Shown: positions 1 to 9,072, counted from the first letter of the stretch. The stretch is DNA of 64,000 bases from Marinomonas gallaica (GCF_001639745.1 NZ_LTAX01000004.1:156164-220163); one strand, 5' to 3'. Program-made: numbers and translations. Notes: generated from the letters alone by a model not told the origin.

Positions 1-1
1 T

Positions 2-337
2 GAGTCTGATGAAGAGGTTGCGCGCCGTGAATCCTTTGAAGAGGCGGGCGTGGAAGTCAAGCGATTAGAATATATGATGCGCTTTGTGCCGTCTCCTGGG
101 GGGCTGGTTGAGCATTTGCGTATGTACGCAGGTGAGATAGATGCATCGAAGGTGGACCTTGAAACGACGCAAGGGCTTGACGAAGAGCACGAAGACATCA
201 AGTTGCACTTGTTTGATGTGGACGATGTATTACCTCTGCTGGAGCAAGAGATTGTCAATGCGAGTGCCATTTTGGGACTTCAATGGTTTGCGCTGAATGG
301 ACACAAGCTAAAACAAACTTGGTTAAACGGTAACTAG
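2..337 (+). CDS. nudF: ADP-ribose pyrophosphatase, Nudix family (5'-truncated)
   Basis: Only the C-terminal part is in the window; the reading frame is open from base 2. The second half of the Nudix box is visible (R-E-S-F-E-E-A-G-V at codons 9-17 of the fragment), which supplies the glutamates that bind Mg2+. The following segment, with MRFVPSPGG, is typical of the NudF branch that hydrolyses ADP-ribose to AMP and ribose-5-phosphate in the cytoplasm. The downstream genes yqiB, yqiA and parE match the nudF neighbourhood of other gammaproteobacteria, which supports the name. It ends 4 bp before the next start, so the genes are probably co-transcribed. Confidence 0.85.
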   Translation, partial: ESDEEVARRESFEEAGVEVKRLEYMMRFVPSPGGLVEHLRMYAGEIDASKVDLETTQGLDEEHEDIKLHLFDVDDVLPLLEQEIVNASAILGLQWFALNGHKLKQTWLNGN

Positions 338-341
338 ACGC

Positions 342-1298
342 GTGTTAACGAAATTACTTCCTTGGACGTTTACACAGCCCTTAATTGGGCTGCTGTCATT
401 TATATTCTTATGTTTGAATATTCTCCTTTGGGGGGTGCTCATCCATATTATTGCGCTGTTGCAAACGGTCCTAAATGGTCCATCAGAGCGAACGAAAGTA
501 GCCTGTGAAAGCTGTTATCGAGCTTGGGTGACAGGATGTGAGTGGTGGTTCCGGTGTATGCTAGGGATGCATTGGCAATTGGACCAACAGCTTGTGAAAC
601 GTCCAGATACTTGGCATTTAGTGATTGCCAATCATCGTTATTGGGTGGACGCATTTGTTGTTTTGATACAGGTGCAAGGGCGCATGCCGATGCCGCGTAT
701 TTTTATGAAAGATAGTTTGGCATGGTTGCCTTTAGTCGGCTCGGCGACCAAAATAATGGGCTTTCCACAAGTGAAGCGGTACAGCAAAGCAAAAATTGCA
801 AAGTCCCCTGATTTAGCATTACATGATGTTCGTGCGACAGAAGAGGCCTGTCAGCCATTAACGTTGCAGCCAAGTACGATCATGACCTTTGCTGAAGGGA
901 CAAGGTTCAGTGCTCGTAAACATCGCCAGCAAGCCTCACCTTATAAACACCTATTACGCCCTAAAGCGGGCGGTATGTATCGAGTATTGAAAGCAATGCC
1001 GGGGTGCTTTCATGAAGTCACAGACTTGAATATCGTTTATGGTGACGATCGCAACTCATTTTGGGATTTGTTGTGTGGTCAAGTTTCGGCGGTACAGGTA
1101 AAGGTTCGTTCAGTTAAACTGCCTGATTCATTTAAAACTATGAATGATCAGGTAGAAAAGCAAGCCTTCTACGATTGGTTTAACCAGTATTGGCGTGACA
1201 AAGATCGATCCATGTCGACGGATGTACTACACTGGTCTAATGTTGAAATTCAGGAAAAAGAACCCATTAAGAAGGAAAATGGTCTGCAAAATTACTAA
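342..1298 (+). CDS. 1-acyl-sn-glycerol-3-phosphate acyltransferase-like (PlsC/YihG family)
   Basis: A 318-residue protein with an N-terminal hydrophobic segment (about residues 8-38), then the acyltransferase HX4D motif (H98 and D103 in NHRYWVD) and a FAEGTR block (E185), the family's substrate-binding motif. The length and the extended C-terminal part resemble E. coli YihG rather than the shorter PlsC. It probably acylates lysophosphatidate at the inner membrane. The start is GTG, 4 bp after nudF. In E. coli no acyltransferase sits between nudF and yqiB, so this is a local difference in an otherwise conserved block. Family is secure; substrate is inferred. Confidence 0.8.
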   Translation: MLTKLLPWTFTQPLIGLLSFIFLCLNILLWGVLIHIIALLQTVLNGPSERTKVACESCYRAWVTGCEWWFRCMLGMHWQLDQQLVKRPDTWHLVIANHRYWVDAFVVLIQVQGRMPMPRIFMKDSLAWLPLVGSATKIMGFPQVKRYSKAKIAKSPDLALHDVRATEEACQPLTLQPSTIMTFAEGTRFSARKHRQQASPYKHLLRPKAGGMYRVLKAMPGCFHEVTDLNIVYGDDRNSFWDLLCGQVSAVQVKVRSVKLPDSFKTMNDQVEKQAFYDWFNQYWRDKDRSMSTDVLHWSNVEIQEKEPIKKENGLQNY

Positions 1299-1321
1299 AA
1301 CGGTTAATTCGAGAAAACATC

Positions 1322-1774
1322 ATGCCACAACCATACGTTCCAAATTTAGTAGAGCTGCAAATGCTAGGCGAGTTAAATTACCGTCGCTTAGGCAAGCTGG
1401 TGCGTGGTTATGAAGACGATACCGCTTGGCACTTCACCATTCATACTGCTGGGCAGCAAAGCCGTTTGTCGCTTGAATTAGTAGAAGAGAGCCGCTATAC
1501 CGCTCAGCTAACATTAACCTTTGCTCCTGAAATTACGATTAAACTGCCTTTTAGCAGTGAGCTTGTGATGACGGTTCGTTTGTATCACGATGTCGGCATT
1601 GCAGAAATTACCGATGGGCATCGACACTACAAAGGCGCTTATCCTTATCCTAACGATGATATGCACCACCGTGATGAGAAATTTCGTTTAAATCAACAGT
1701 TAGCGGATTTTCTAGAGCTGTGCCTTAAGCACGGTCACCGTTTCTACGACCTACCAGATTTTCAGTTTGCCTAA
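1322..1774 (+). CDS. yqiB: DUF1249 protein YqiB
   Basis: A 150-residue soluble protein without signal or membrane segment. It has the DUF1249 hallmarks: an early YRRLGKL stretch, a YHDVGIAEI block in the middle, and a C-terminal region ending in FLELCLKHGHR. The function is not known; the family is found next to nudF and yqiA in many gammaproteobacteria. The ATG at 1322 gives the usual family length, and the gene lies 23 bp after the acyltransferase and 9 bp before yqiA, consistent with one transcript. Confidence 0.85.
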   Translation: MPQPYVPNLVELQMLGELNYRRLGKLVRGYEDDTAWHFTIHTAGQQSRLSLELVEESRYTAQLTLTFAPEITIKLPFSSELVMTVRLYHDVGIAEITDGHRHYKGAYPYPNDDMHHRDEKFRLNQQLADFLELCLKHGHRFYDLPDFQFA

Positions 1775-1783
1775 CGCTATTTT

Positions 1784-2374
1784 ATGATTATTTTACTCTA
1801 CGTACACGGTTTTAACAGTTCCGAGTTATCTTTTAAATCGCAACAATTAAAAGCGCGTATGCAGCATCTAGGATTAGAGAAATACTTTCTCTGTCCTCGC
1901 TTACCTTGGCAGCCCGCGAAGGCGATCCAGTTATTGGAAGACATCATTGAAGAGCACCATGAAAAGGGCCATAAGGTGGCATTGGTGGGAAGTTCTTTAG
2001 GGGGATTTTACAGTACCTACCTGAGTATTAAGTACGATCTTCATGCGGTGCTCGTCAATCCTGCCGTGGAGGCTCCTGTATTACTGCGCCATTACCTTGG
2101 TCAGCAAATTAACCCTTATACCAACGAGACCTATGAGTTGGCAGAAGTCCATATGGAAGAGTTGGAGCGCCTAGTTTGCTCAGACTATGACCCCCAAAAA
2201 GTATGGCTCATGGTGCAAGAGCAAGATGAAGTATTGAACTACAAGGCTGCTTTGGAGCGATTTGTCGATGTGCAGCGAGTTACTTGTGAAACGGGTGGTG
2301 ACCACAGCTTTATCGGATTCGAACGCTTTATTGATGATATCTTGCGCTTTGTTGGGTTTCGAAACGAATTTTAA
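1784..2374 (+). CDS. yqiA: YqiA-type alpha/beta-hydrolase (esterase)
   Basis: A 196-residue alpha/beta-hydrolase. The N-terminal YVHGFNSS is the oxyanion-hole HG motif, G-S-S-L-G-G carries the nucleophilic serine, and a late G-G-D-H-S supplies the catalytic histidine. YqiA homologues hydrolyse short acyl esters or thioesters in vitro; the natural substrate is unknown. In E. coli the phosphodiesterase gene cpdA lies between yqiB and yqiA; here the two are only 9 bp apart and no cpdA is present at this locus. Confidence 0.85.
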   Translation: MIILLYVHGFNSSELSFKSQQLKARMQHLGLEKYFLCPRLPWQPAKAIQLLEDIIEEHHEKGHKVALVGSSLGGFYSTYLSIKYDLHAVLVNPAVEAPVLLRHYLGQQINPYTNETYELAEVHMEELERLVCSDYDPQKVWLMVQEQDEVLNYKAALERFVDVQRVTCETGGDHSFIGFERFIDDILRFVGFRNEF

Positions 2375-2477
2375 CGTATGGTTTTTTAAGGCATTTGCCT
2401 CGATTTCTCCCTCGTTATAGACTCTCCCCAACATTGCTTTATTTGGCGGCTTGCCGCCCCGAAACTTGGAAGTACCC

Positions 2478-4376
2478 ATGTCTGCAAAAGAATATAATGC
2501 TGGATCCATTGAAGTTCTCAGCGGGCTAGAGCCTGTACAGAAGCGCCCTGGGATGTATACCGAAACCACACGTCCCAATCACTTGGCTCAAGAAGTCATC
2601 GACAACTCTGTCGATGAAGCGATTGCAGGTCATGCTGACCGCATCACCGTGACATTGCATAAAGACAACTCTGTTAGCGTCGAAGACAACGGCCGTGGTA
2701 TGCCGGTGGATATTCATCCTGAAGAAGGGGTATCTGGTGTTGAGTTGATCCTAACGAAGCTTCACGCAGGTGGTAAGTTTTCGGGCGATAACTACCAGTT
2801 TTCAGGGGGGCTTCACGGCGTTGGTGTGAGCGTTGTAAACGCACTGTCGACATCGCTCGAAGTATGGGTTAAACGCGCGGGTGTGCAATATCATATTGGC
2901 TTTGCTGATGGGCATAAAGTCTCTGAGTTGGCTGAAGTAGGCACGGTAGGCAAGAAAAACTCGGGTACCACCGTTAAGTTTTCTGCAGACCCAAAATATT
3001 TCGACAGCGGTAAATATTCGTTGTCTCGTCTTAAACATCTTTTAAAAGCCAAAGCCGTTTTGTGCTCGGGTTTGCACGTCATTTTTATTGATCAGAGTGG
3101 CAGTGGCGAAGAGCGTGAAGAGTGGTTTTTTGAAGACGGTTTAAAAGACTACTTGCTGCAAGCTAACGCTGGCTTTGATTTATTACCAGAAGAGCCTTTC
3201 ATGGGCGGGCAAACCGAAATTACGCAAGGGGTTGATTGGGCCGTTCAATGGCTGCCAGAAGGTGGCGAGCTAGTCACAGAAAGCTATGTGAACTTGATTC
3301 CTACAGCGCAAGGCGGTACTCATGTAAATGGTCTGCGCACAGGGCTGTTAGAAGGGATTCGTGAGTTTTGTGATTTTCACAGTCTGTTGCCGCGTGGCGT
3401 TAAGCTGACGGCGGAAGATGTCTGGGACCGCTGTAGCTATGTTCTGTCAGCCAAATTACAGGAGCCTCAATTTTCCGGTCAAACCAAAGAGCGCTTGTCT
3501 TCGCGACAAATCGTTGCGTTTATCTCTGCTACGGTAAAAGATGCCTTTAGCTTGTGGCTTAATAAGCATGTGGAAGACGGCACGAAAATCGCTGAACTGA
3601 TTATTTCCAGTGCGCAGAAACGTTTGCGAGCGAGCAAAAAAGTAGTACGTAAAAAAGTCACGCAAGGGCCTGCTTTACCGGGTAAATTGGCAGACTGTGC
3701 CGGACAAGATGGTCGAACCAGTGAGCTTTTTTTAGTAGAGGGTGACTCGGCAGGCGGTTCTGCAAAACAAGCTCGTGATAAAGATTTTCAGGCGATTATG
3801 CCGTTACGAGGTAAGATCTTGAATTCTTGGGAAGTGGATTCAAGCCAAGTATTAGCGTCTCAGGAAATTCACGATATCTCTGTGGCGCTTGGTGTGGATC
3901 CAGCGGATGATGATCTATCTGGATTACGCTACGGTAAAGTTTGCATCTTAGCCGATGCCGACTCGGACGGTTTGCATATTGCGACGCTGTTGTGCGCCTT
4001 ATTTGTGAAGCATTTCCCAGCCTTAGTCAAACAGGGTCATGTGTTTGTAGCGATGCCTCCATTGTATCGTATCGACATGGGCAAAGAAGTACACTATGCC
4101 TTAGACGATGAAGAAAAAGACATCATTATTCATAAGCTTGAAGCTGAGAATAAGCGTGGTACGCCCAATGTACAGCGATTCAAAGGCTTGGGTGAGATGA
4201 ACCCTTCTCAGCTGCGTGAAACGACCATGGCACCGGATACTCGTCGCTTAATTCAGCTGACAATGGAAGACCCGTTGTCAACCGATGAGGTGTTAGACAA
4301 GTTATTGTCGAAAAAACGTGCTGGCGACCGAAAATCTTGGCTAGAAACCTACGGCAATCTCGCTATCGTAGATTAA
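2478..4376 (+). CDS. parE: DNA topoisomerase IV subunit B
   Basis: The ATPase subunit of topoisomerase IV, which decatenates daughter chromosomes together with ParC. Visible in order: the GHKL ATPase domain (DNSVDEA, DNGRGMP and GLHGVGVSVVNALS), the transducer domain, and the TOPRIM domain with LFLVEGDSAGGSA and the metal-binding DADSDG. The length is 632 residues, normal for ParE. I start at ATG 2478 because MSAKEYNAGSIEVLSGLEPV matches the family N-terminus; a longer frame from TTG 2451 is open but adds an unrelated leader. A GGCGG/CCGCC hairpin lies just upstream at about 2445-2458. parC is not in the window. Confidence 0.96.
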   Translation: MSAKEYNAGSIEVLSGLEPVQKRPGMYTETTRPNHLAQEVIDNSVDEAIAGHADRITVTLHKDNSVSVEDNGRGMPVDIHPEEGVSGVELILTKLHAGGKFSGDNYQFSGGLHGVGVSVVNALSTSLEVWVKRAGVQYHIGFADGHKVSELAEVGTVGKKNSGTTVKFSADPKYFDSGKYSLSRLKHLLKAKAVLCSGLHVIFIDQSGSGEEREEWFFEDGLKDYLLQANAGFDLLPEEPFMGGQTEITQGVDWAVQWLPEGGELVTESYVNLIPTAQGGTHVNGLRTGLLEGIREFCDFHSLLPRGVKLTAEDVWDRCSYVLSAKLQEPQFSGQTKERLSSRQIVAFISATVKDAFSLWLNKHVEDGTKIAELIISSAQKRLRASKKVVRKKVTQGPALPGKLADCAGQDGRTSELFLVEGDSAGGSAKQARDKDFQAIMPLRGKILNSWEVDSSQVLASQEIHDISVALGVDPADDDLSGLRYGKVCILADADSDGLHIATLLCALFVKHFPALVKQGHVFVAMPPLYRIDMGKEVHYALDDEEKDIIIHKLEAENKRGTPNVQRFKGLGEMNPSQLRETTMAPDTRRLIQLTMEDPLSTDEVLDKLLSKKRAGDRKSWLETYGNLAIVD

Positions 4377-4384
4377 TTTAAAAC

Positions 4385-4411
4385 GCAGCGCTTAAGGCGC
4401 TGCTTTTTTTT
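4385..4411 (+). terminator. Intrinsic terminator of parE
   Basis: A perfect 7-bp stem GCAGCGC/GCGCTGC with a TTAAG loop, followed by a run of eight T. It ends the nudF-parE transcript. Confidence 0.9.
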
Positions 4412-4642
4412 GAGTCATAAAAAACAGTGTCAGGTATAACTCTTTACTGCATTTTTTGTACTGTCATATTTTCTCGCTTTTGTGCTGATAAAATACGCTA
4501 AATGTGTAAAGATTTTTATGTGATATAAAAAATAACCGTCAATCTGAATCAGAAAGCTTTTGTTCTGTATCGCAAAATCTATACTAGCAGGTTAACTATT
4601 TGAACCTCTGTGGACGTTCACAACAACAAGGTAGGATTTACC

Positions 4643-5326
4643 ATGTCAAAACTTAAAAGCTCCATCGCTATTTTATCGATCGCAGCCGTGTTAGGGGGTT
4701 GTCAAACGACCACTCAGCGTGAGAACGCGACGACTGGCGAAACAGAAATGAACTCAACGTCTAAAGGTGCCATCATTGGTGCGGTATCCGGTGTACTGGT
4801 CGGTCTAGCAACAGGTGATAATGCGAAAGAGCGTCGTAACCGCGCGTTAGCTGGTGCCGTTGCGGGTGGTGCTGTAGGTGCGGGTGTAGGTAATTACTTT
4901 GACCGTCAAGAAGCTGCGCTTCGTGAAGAACTACGTAACTCCGGTGTACAGGTACGTCGAGTTGGAAAAGATCAATTGGTATTGGTGATGGAGAATGGTA
5001 TTGGCTTCGGAACGGATTCTTACATGTTAGATTCATCAATCTATAACACCTTAAATGGCGTAGCGCGTATATTGGTTGAATACCCTGAGACGGTGCTAAT
5101 GATCACAGGCCACACGGACAGTACCGGTAGTGAAGAACACAACCAAACGCTTTCTCTTAAACGTGCGGACTCAGTACGCAGTTATTTGATGGGGCAAAAT
5201 GTTGCGTCAAATCGTTTATCAACGATGGGAATGGGCGAAAGCTCACCAATCTGTGATAACTCGACGAGCCAAGGCCGTCAATGTAACCGTCGTGTTGAGA
5301 TCAGTATCTATCCAAAAGGCAACTAA
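4643..5326 (+). CDS. OmpA-domain outer-membrane lipoprotein (YiaD-like)
   Basis: The protein (227 residues from ATG 4643) begins with a lipoprotein signal peptide and lipobox L-G-G-C, so Cys19 or nearby is probably lipidated. A glycine-zipper region follows (GAIIGAVSG, then GAVAGGAVGAGVGNYF), and a C-terminal OmpA domain carries the peptidoglycan-binding TGHTDSTGS and the LSLKRADSVRSYL helix. It should anchor the outer membrane to the wall, as YiaD and PAL-like proteins do. An open frame from GTG 4610 precedes the start, but the signal peptide and the AGGA upstream favour 4643. The gene is monocistronic. Confidence 0.85.
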   Translation: MSKLKSSIAILSIAAVLGGCQTTTQRENATTGETEMNSTSKGAIIGAVSGVLVGLATGDNAKERRNRALAGAVAGGAVGAGVGNYFDRQEAALREELRNSGVQVRRVGKDQLVLVMENGIGFGTDSYMLDSSIYNTLNGVARILVEYPETVLMITGHTDSTGSEEHNQTLSLKRADSVRSYLMGQNVASNRLSTMGMGESSPICDNSTSQGRQCNRRVEISIYPKGN

Positions 5327-5342
5327 TCGACCTTTACTTCCC

Positions 5343-5373
5343 TATGTCAGCCGCATTTCTAGCGGCTGACATA
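5343..5373 (+). terminator. 12-bp perfect hairpin after the OmpA-like lipoprotein gene
   Basis: TATGTCAGCCGC pairs perfectly with GCGGCTGACATA around a 7-base loop. It starts 16 bp after the stop codon. There is no T-run after it, so it may act as a 3'-end stabiliser or a weak terminator rather than a classical intrinsic terminator. Confidence 0.55.
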
Positions 5374-5443
5374 GCCCCTTCCCCTGCGAAATCCGTTAAA
5401 AACGATTACACTTAGGCCTGAACCCCAAAAATAGAGATGTACC

Positions 5444-6052
5444 ATGCAAGATGATTCCTTGCCGGTTGAGGCAATGTACGAGCGCTTAGATTACTACCTG
5501 CAAAATTATGGCTCGGAGCGTGCGATTGTCACGGTCTCTGAGTTGGATGGATTTGTGACCGCTATTGGCTGTAGCAAAGATCTATTGGCGCCAGCAGATT
5601 GGTTTCCAGCGATCTGGGGAACCCAAGAAGATCAACCTAAATGGAATGAGCAAGACGAAGAGGACGAGTTTTATGGACTGGTCATGCTACTGCATTTAGA
5701 AGCCATTGATGGCCTGTTTAACAACACGCTAAGCCCTGTCTATTTAGAACATGATGATCAGCAAGGGCATGTGACGGTGATCATCGATGATTGGTGTGCT
5801 GGATTTATACGAGGGGCACGTTTGACGGGCATTAATCAGTCTGGCGAACGTGATTTCCTAGATGATGTGTTGGCGAGTGTGCGCTTATTCGGTACGCCCC
5901 GAGGCTGGGAAAAATTAAATGCAATGAGTGATGCTGAAGTAACTTTCTGGCGCGAGAGTTTAGAGCCTTCTATCATGAGATTGGCACAACACAATCATCC
6001 CGAGATACAAATCGCTCAAGTCGGCGATGGCTCCTCTCGTATCGTTCATTAA
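5444..6052 (+). CDS. UPF0149 (YecA/YgfB) family protein
   Basis: A 202-residue acidic soluble protein. The blocks LDGFVTAIGC, WFPAIWG, EFYGLVMLLH and DDWCAGFIRGA are characteristic of the UPF0149 family. The C-terminal SEC-C zinc motif found in some YecA proteins is absent. In Pseudomonas and E. coli the YgfB branch has been linked to regulation and drug tolerance, but that cannot be assigned here. It stands alone between two terminators. Confidence 0.8.
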   Translation: MQDDSLPVEAMYERLDYYLQNYGSERAIVTVSELDGFVTAIGCSKDLLAPADWFPAIWGTQEDQPKWNEQDEEDEFYGLVMLLHLEAIDGLFNNTLSPVYLEHDDQQGHVTVIIDDWCAGFIRGARLTGINQSGERDFLDDVLASVRLFGTPRGWEKLNAMSDAEVTFWRESLEPSIMRLAQHNHPEIQIAQVGDGSSRIVH

Positions 6053-6054
6053 CG

Positions 6055-6086
6055 AAAAAAGGGCCGCTATGTTAGGGCCCTTTTTT
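6055..6086. terminator. Bidirectional intrinsic terminator
   Basis: AAAAAAGGGCC pairs with GGCCCTTTTTT. The A-run and T-run on either side let it work in both directions, between the convergent UPF0149 gene and the aminotransferase gene. Confidence 0.92.
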
Positions 6087-6108
6087 ATAGCGAATTACAC
6101 GGACAATT

Positions 6109-7305
6109 TTAGCCAACGACTTTAGCAATCGATTCGCATAGGTAGTCAATATTGCTATCGCTCACACCCGCGACACTCATGCGGCCAGTATCAGCAATAT
6201 AAATTGAGTAGTCTGAACGCAGTTTACGAACTTGTTCAAGGGTTAAGCCCGAGTAAGAGAACATGCCACGTTGTTTGGCAATAAAGCTGAAGTCTTTACT
6301 GACGCCCGATGCCGCTAGTTTTTCAACAAGTTGGCTACGTAAGCCATTAATGCGGTTGCGCATTTGCGTTACTTCTTGCTCCCATAAAGCATGCAATTCA
6401 GGGTTGTTCATAATCGTGTAAACAACCGTCGCACCGTGCGCAGGCGGCATAGAATAGTTGGCACGAATGGCTTGACCGATGATAGAGAAAGCATTGCTGG
6501 CTTCATCGCTATTTTCAGCAATAACGCTTAGGCCACCACAGCGATCGCGATAGATACCGAAGTTTTTAGAGAACGAGTTGGCAATCAACATACTTGGAAC
6601 GCGTTCAGCCATATGGCGTAAGCCTGCCATATCTTCATCTAGGCCGTCACCGAAACCTTGATAAGCCGCATCAACGAGCGGTAAGACATTGCGTGCATTG
6701 ACAAAGTCTGTGAGTGCGTGCCAATGCTCAATCTTAAGATCCACGCCCGTAGGGTTGTGACAGCAAGCATGTAGCAACAGCACATCGCCTTCTTTCATTT
6801 CAGCGTTCAAAAATGCCATCATGTCATCAAAGCGCACGTCATTGGTGTGTGCATCGTAGTACGGGTAATCGATGACCTCTACACCAGCAGAATTAAAGAT
6901 AGAGACATGGTTGCCCCATGTTGGATCGCTCACAAACAGTCGCGCACCTTCAAGGTTTGCGCTAATGAAGTCAGCTGCGACTTTTAGCGCGCCTGTACCA
7001 CCCGGTGTTTGAGAAGACTGAATGCGCTTTTGCTTGATGATATCGCTATCATTACCAAGCAATAGTGTTTGAATGAGAGGCGCGAAGTTTGCATCGCCAT
7101 AAACACCTAAATAGGATTTGGTTTGCTCGTTAGCCAGCATTAGCGCTTCTGCTTTTTTCACAGATTCCAAGATAGGCGTTCGACCCACATCATCTTTGTA
7201 TACGCCCACACCTAAATCGACTTTTTTAGGATTTGTATCTTGTTGATGCGCAACGATCAACGCCAATAATGGGTCGCCTGGAACGGCTTTTAGGTGTTTA
7301 AACAT
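6109..7305 (-). CDS. tyrB: Aromatic-amino-acid / aspartate aminotransferase
   Basis: A class I PLP aminotransferase of the AspC/TyrB subgroup, 398 residues. The start of the mature-like sequence (MFKHLKAVPGDPLLAL) and VDLGVGVYKDD are diagnostic, as are HACCHNPTGVD and the PLP lysine in SFSKNFGIYRDRCG. It interconverts glutamate and the keto acids of aspartate, tyrosine or phenylalanine. The frame is open for 32 more codons upstream, but ATG 7305 has AAGGAAA about 10 bases before it and gives the family length. AspC and TyrB cannot be separated with certainty by eye. It is divergent from the methyltransferase gene. Confidence 0.9.
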   Translation of the reverse strand: MFKHLKAVPGDPLLALIVAHQQDTNPKKVDLGVGVYKDDVGRTPILESVKKAEALMLANEQTKSYLGVYGDANFAPLIQTLLLGNDSDIIKQKRIQSSQTPGGTGALKVAADFISANLEGARLFVSDPTWGNHVSIFNSAGVEVIDYPYYDAHTNDVRFDDMMAFLNAEMKEGDVLLLHACCHNPTGVDLKIEHWHALTDFVNARNVLPLVDAAYQGFGDGLDEDMAGLRHMAERVPSMLIANSFSKNFGIYRDRCGGLSVIAENSDEASNAFSIIGQAIRANYSMPPAHGATVVYTIMNNPELHALWEQEVTQMRNRINGLRSQLVEKLAASGVSKDFSFIAKQRGMFSYSGLTLEQVRKLRSDYSIYIADTGRMSVAGVSDSNIDYLCESIAKVVG

Positions 7306-7415
7306 AGTAGGTGCTTTCCTTACTGGTTGCGTAAAGTTCACGTTATTAGGGACTGAAATGATTGCCATATTCTGCCCATTTGACGATAAAATACAATTCA
7401 CTTATGTGCTAATTA

Positions 7416-8639
7416 ATGCGAACGCTTGGTAAACTGTACAAAATATTGAACACTTCAAAATTGCTTTCTCACCCTTCCCGTTATAGCGAGCTGTTTCAAG
7501 CGCTTGATTTATGGCTGTTGCAACATAAGCATCTATGGGATGTATCCAGCTTCCACTCTGTAGGTTGGCCTTGGCAGACGATCGAGCCTGATCTATGTGA
7601 TTGGCTCAGTCAGTTGAAAGCTTGCCCAACTGAATCAACCGTTGAGCAAGCTTTATTCGATCATATAAAAGGCTTTAAACCCTTTCTATTTGAATGGGAG
7701 GCGTTGTCTTATGCGGATTTATCTTTGCCGCCCAACTATTTCAGCGCTGGTATTAAAGGCCGTAAATGGCAACAAATAACCGCTTTTTCTAACCGAATTG
7801 AGCCAATTTCTCCAGTCTTGGAGTGGTGTGCCGGAAAAGGCCATTTAGGTAAGTTGCTGGCTTATCAGCATGATGTGTCGATACACAGTGTAGAGTGGCA
7901 GGCTGAACTCTGTGAAGCGGGTCAGATAGAAGCAGAACAACGACAATTATCGCAGCATTTTACTCAAGTAGACGTATTAAAAGGGGAGGGGAAAACAGCG
8001 CTTAAGAGCGTCAAGAGTGCTGTTGCACTCCATGCTTGCGGCGATTTGCACACGACACTAATAGAGCAAGCGATTGATGCGGGTGTTTCCTATTTGGCTA
8101 TTTCTCCTTGTTGTTATTACTTGACTCAGCATGCGCTATACCAGCCTTTATCAAAGCATGGGCAGCAGGCTCGGATACAGCTTAGCCAAGAGAATTTAAA
8201 GTTAGCCGTGAAAGAAGTCGCTACTGCGGGACAGCGTGAGCAACGTCTGAAGAAAATGGAGCTGGCCTACCGCTTAGGGTTTGATAGCTGGCAACGAAAG
8301 GTCACCGGAAATGACGGTTACCTTACTATTCCATCATGTCCTAAATCGTTATTAACTCAAGGGTTTGAGGTATTTTCGTTGTGGGCTGCAGAACAGAAAG
8401 CACTGCAAACGTATGCATCAGAGATACCCTTTGATGGCTTTGAAGCATTAGGCTATTTACGCAGTGAGCACGTGCAAAAAGTGGAGTCTATCAGTCAGTA
8501 TTTTCGTCGCCCATTAGAGTTGTGGTTGGTACTAGACAGGGCGCTTAGACTGCAAGAGACAGGCTACCATGTCACCATAGAAAGCTTCTGTGATAAAGCA
8601 CTGACACCTAGAAACCTTTTGGTGTGTGCGTCTCTTTAA
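7416..8639 (+). CDS. SAM-dependent methyltransferase (Methyltransf_32-like)
   Basis: A 407-residue protein with a Rossmann methyltransferase core in the middle: motif I is VLEWCAGKGHLGKLL, followed by a HACGDLH block and SPCCYYL. This resembles the methyltransferase domain found in GSTCD-like proteins (PF13679). The N-terminal 130 residues and the C-terminal 150 residues show nothing I recognise. The substrate is unknown; RNA or a small molecule is possible. No strong Shine-Dalgarno precedes ATG 7416, so the start is uncertain. Confidence 0.75.
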   Translation: MRTLGKLYKILNTSKLLSHPSRYSELFQALDLWLLQHKHLWDVSSFHSVGWPWQTIEPDLCDWLSQLKACPTESTVEQALFDHIKGFKPFLFEWEALSYADLSLPPNYFSAGIKGRKWQQITAFSNRIEPISPVLEWCAGKGHLGKLLAYQHDVSIHSVEWQAELCEAGQIEAEQRQLSQHFTQVDVLKGEGKTALKSVKSAVALHACGDLHTTLIEQAIDAGVSYLAISPCCYYLTQHALYQPLSKHGQQARIQLSQENLKLAVKEVATAGQREQRLKKMELAYRLGFDSWQRKVTGNDGYLTIPSCPKSLLTQGFEVFSLWAAEQKALQTYASEIPFDGFEALGYLRSEHVQKVESISQYFRRPLELWLVLDRALRLQETGYHVTIESFCDKALTPRNLLVCASL

Positions 8640-8643
8640 ATGT

Positions 8644-8669
8644 TACGTAAAGTTGCTTACGTACTTTTT
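8644..8669 (+). terminator. Intrinsic terminator of the methyltransferase gene
   Basis: TACGTAA pairs with TTACGTA across a 6-base loop and is followed by CTTTTT. It lies 4 bp after the stop codon. Confidence 0.75.
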
Positions 8670-8816
8670 AAATAAAAACAGTTTTCATTTATTGATTTCG
8701 ATCTAGAAAGAGTAGATTATAAATAAGTGAATGATAAATCAGTTTTGTTAACGATTTAGCTGGTTAACGAAGTAGTGTACTGTTTATAAATCGCTGTATG
8801 TAAAGGGAATGGAGTT

Positions 8817-9011
8817 ATGAAGTACGTATATATGGCAGGCGTGTTAGCGGTTGCATTTTTAGTTATTCTATCACCTGATTCTGGCAACGCATTTGAGGCA
8901 AATGTTGAGAACTGCAAGTCGGAAAACTTACGCCAAATTACAGATGAACATATGATGTGGCAGCTGTCTGGTGAGTGTCAGCGTGAAGGCATTTACAAAC
9001 TAAACAGCTGA
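8817..9011 (+). CDS. Small exported protein of unknown function
   Basis: A 64-residue protein. Lys2 is followed by a hydrophobic stretch (residues 6-18) and then GNA at 23-25, a plausible signal-peptidase I site, leaving a mature peptide of about 39 residues with two cysteines (C33 and C54) that could form a disulfide. I do not recognise the family. It has a good ribosome site (GGGAATGGAG before the ATG), its own 170-bp AT-rich upstream region and a terminator, which supports a real gene. Confidence 0.6.
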   Translation: MKYVYMAGVLAVAFLVILSPDSGNAFEANVENCKSENLRQITDEHMMWQLSGECQREGIYKLNS

Positions 9012-9036
9012 TAGAGTCCCTTTTTATTATAATTTA

Positions 9037-9072
9037 AAAGCGCCTGTTTCGTTAACCGAATACAGGCGTTTT
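9037..9072. terminator. Bidirectional intrinsic terminator
   Basis: AAAAGCGCCTGT pairs with ACAGGCGTTTT, and the loop can pair further (TTCG/CGAA). It separates the small exported-protein gene from the convergent EAL gene and touches the latter's stop codon. Confidence 0.85.

Noticed and set aside
2180..2578. 132-codon minus ORF over yqiA and parE
   Set aside because: Antisense to two conserved genes.
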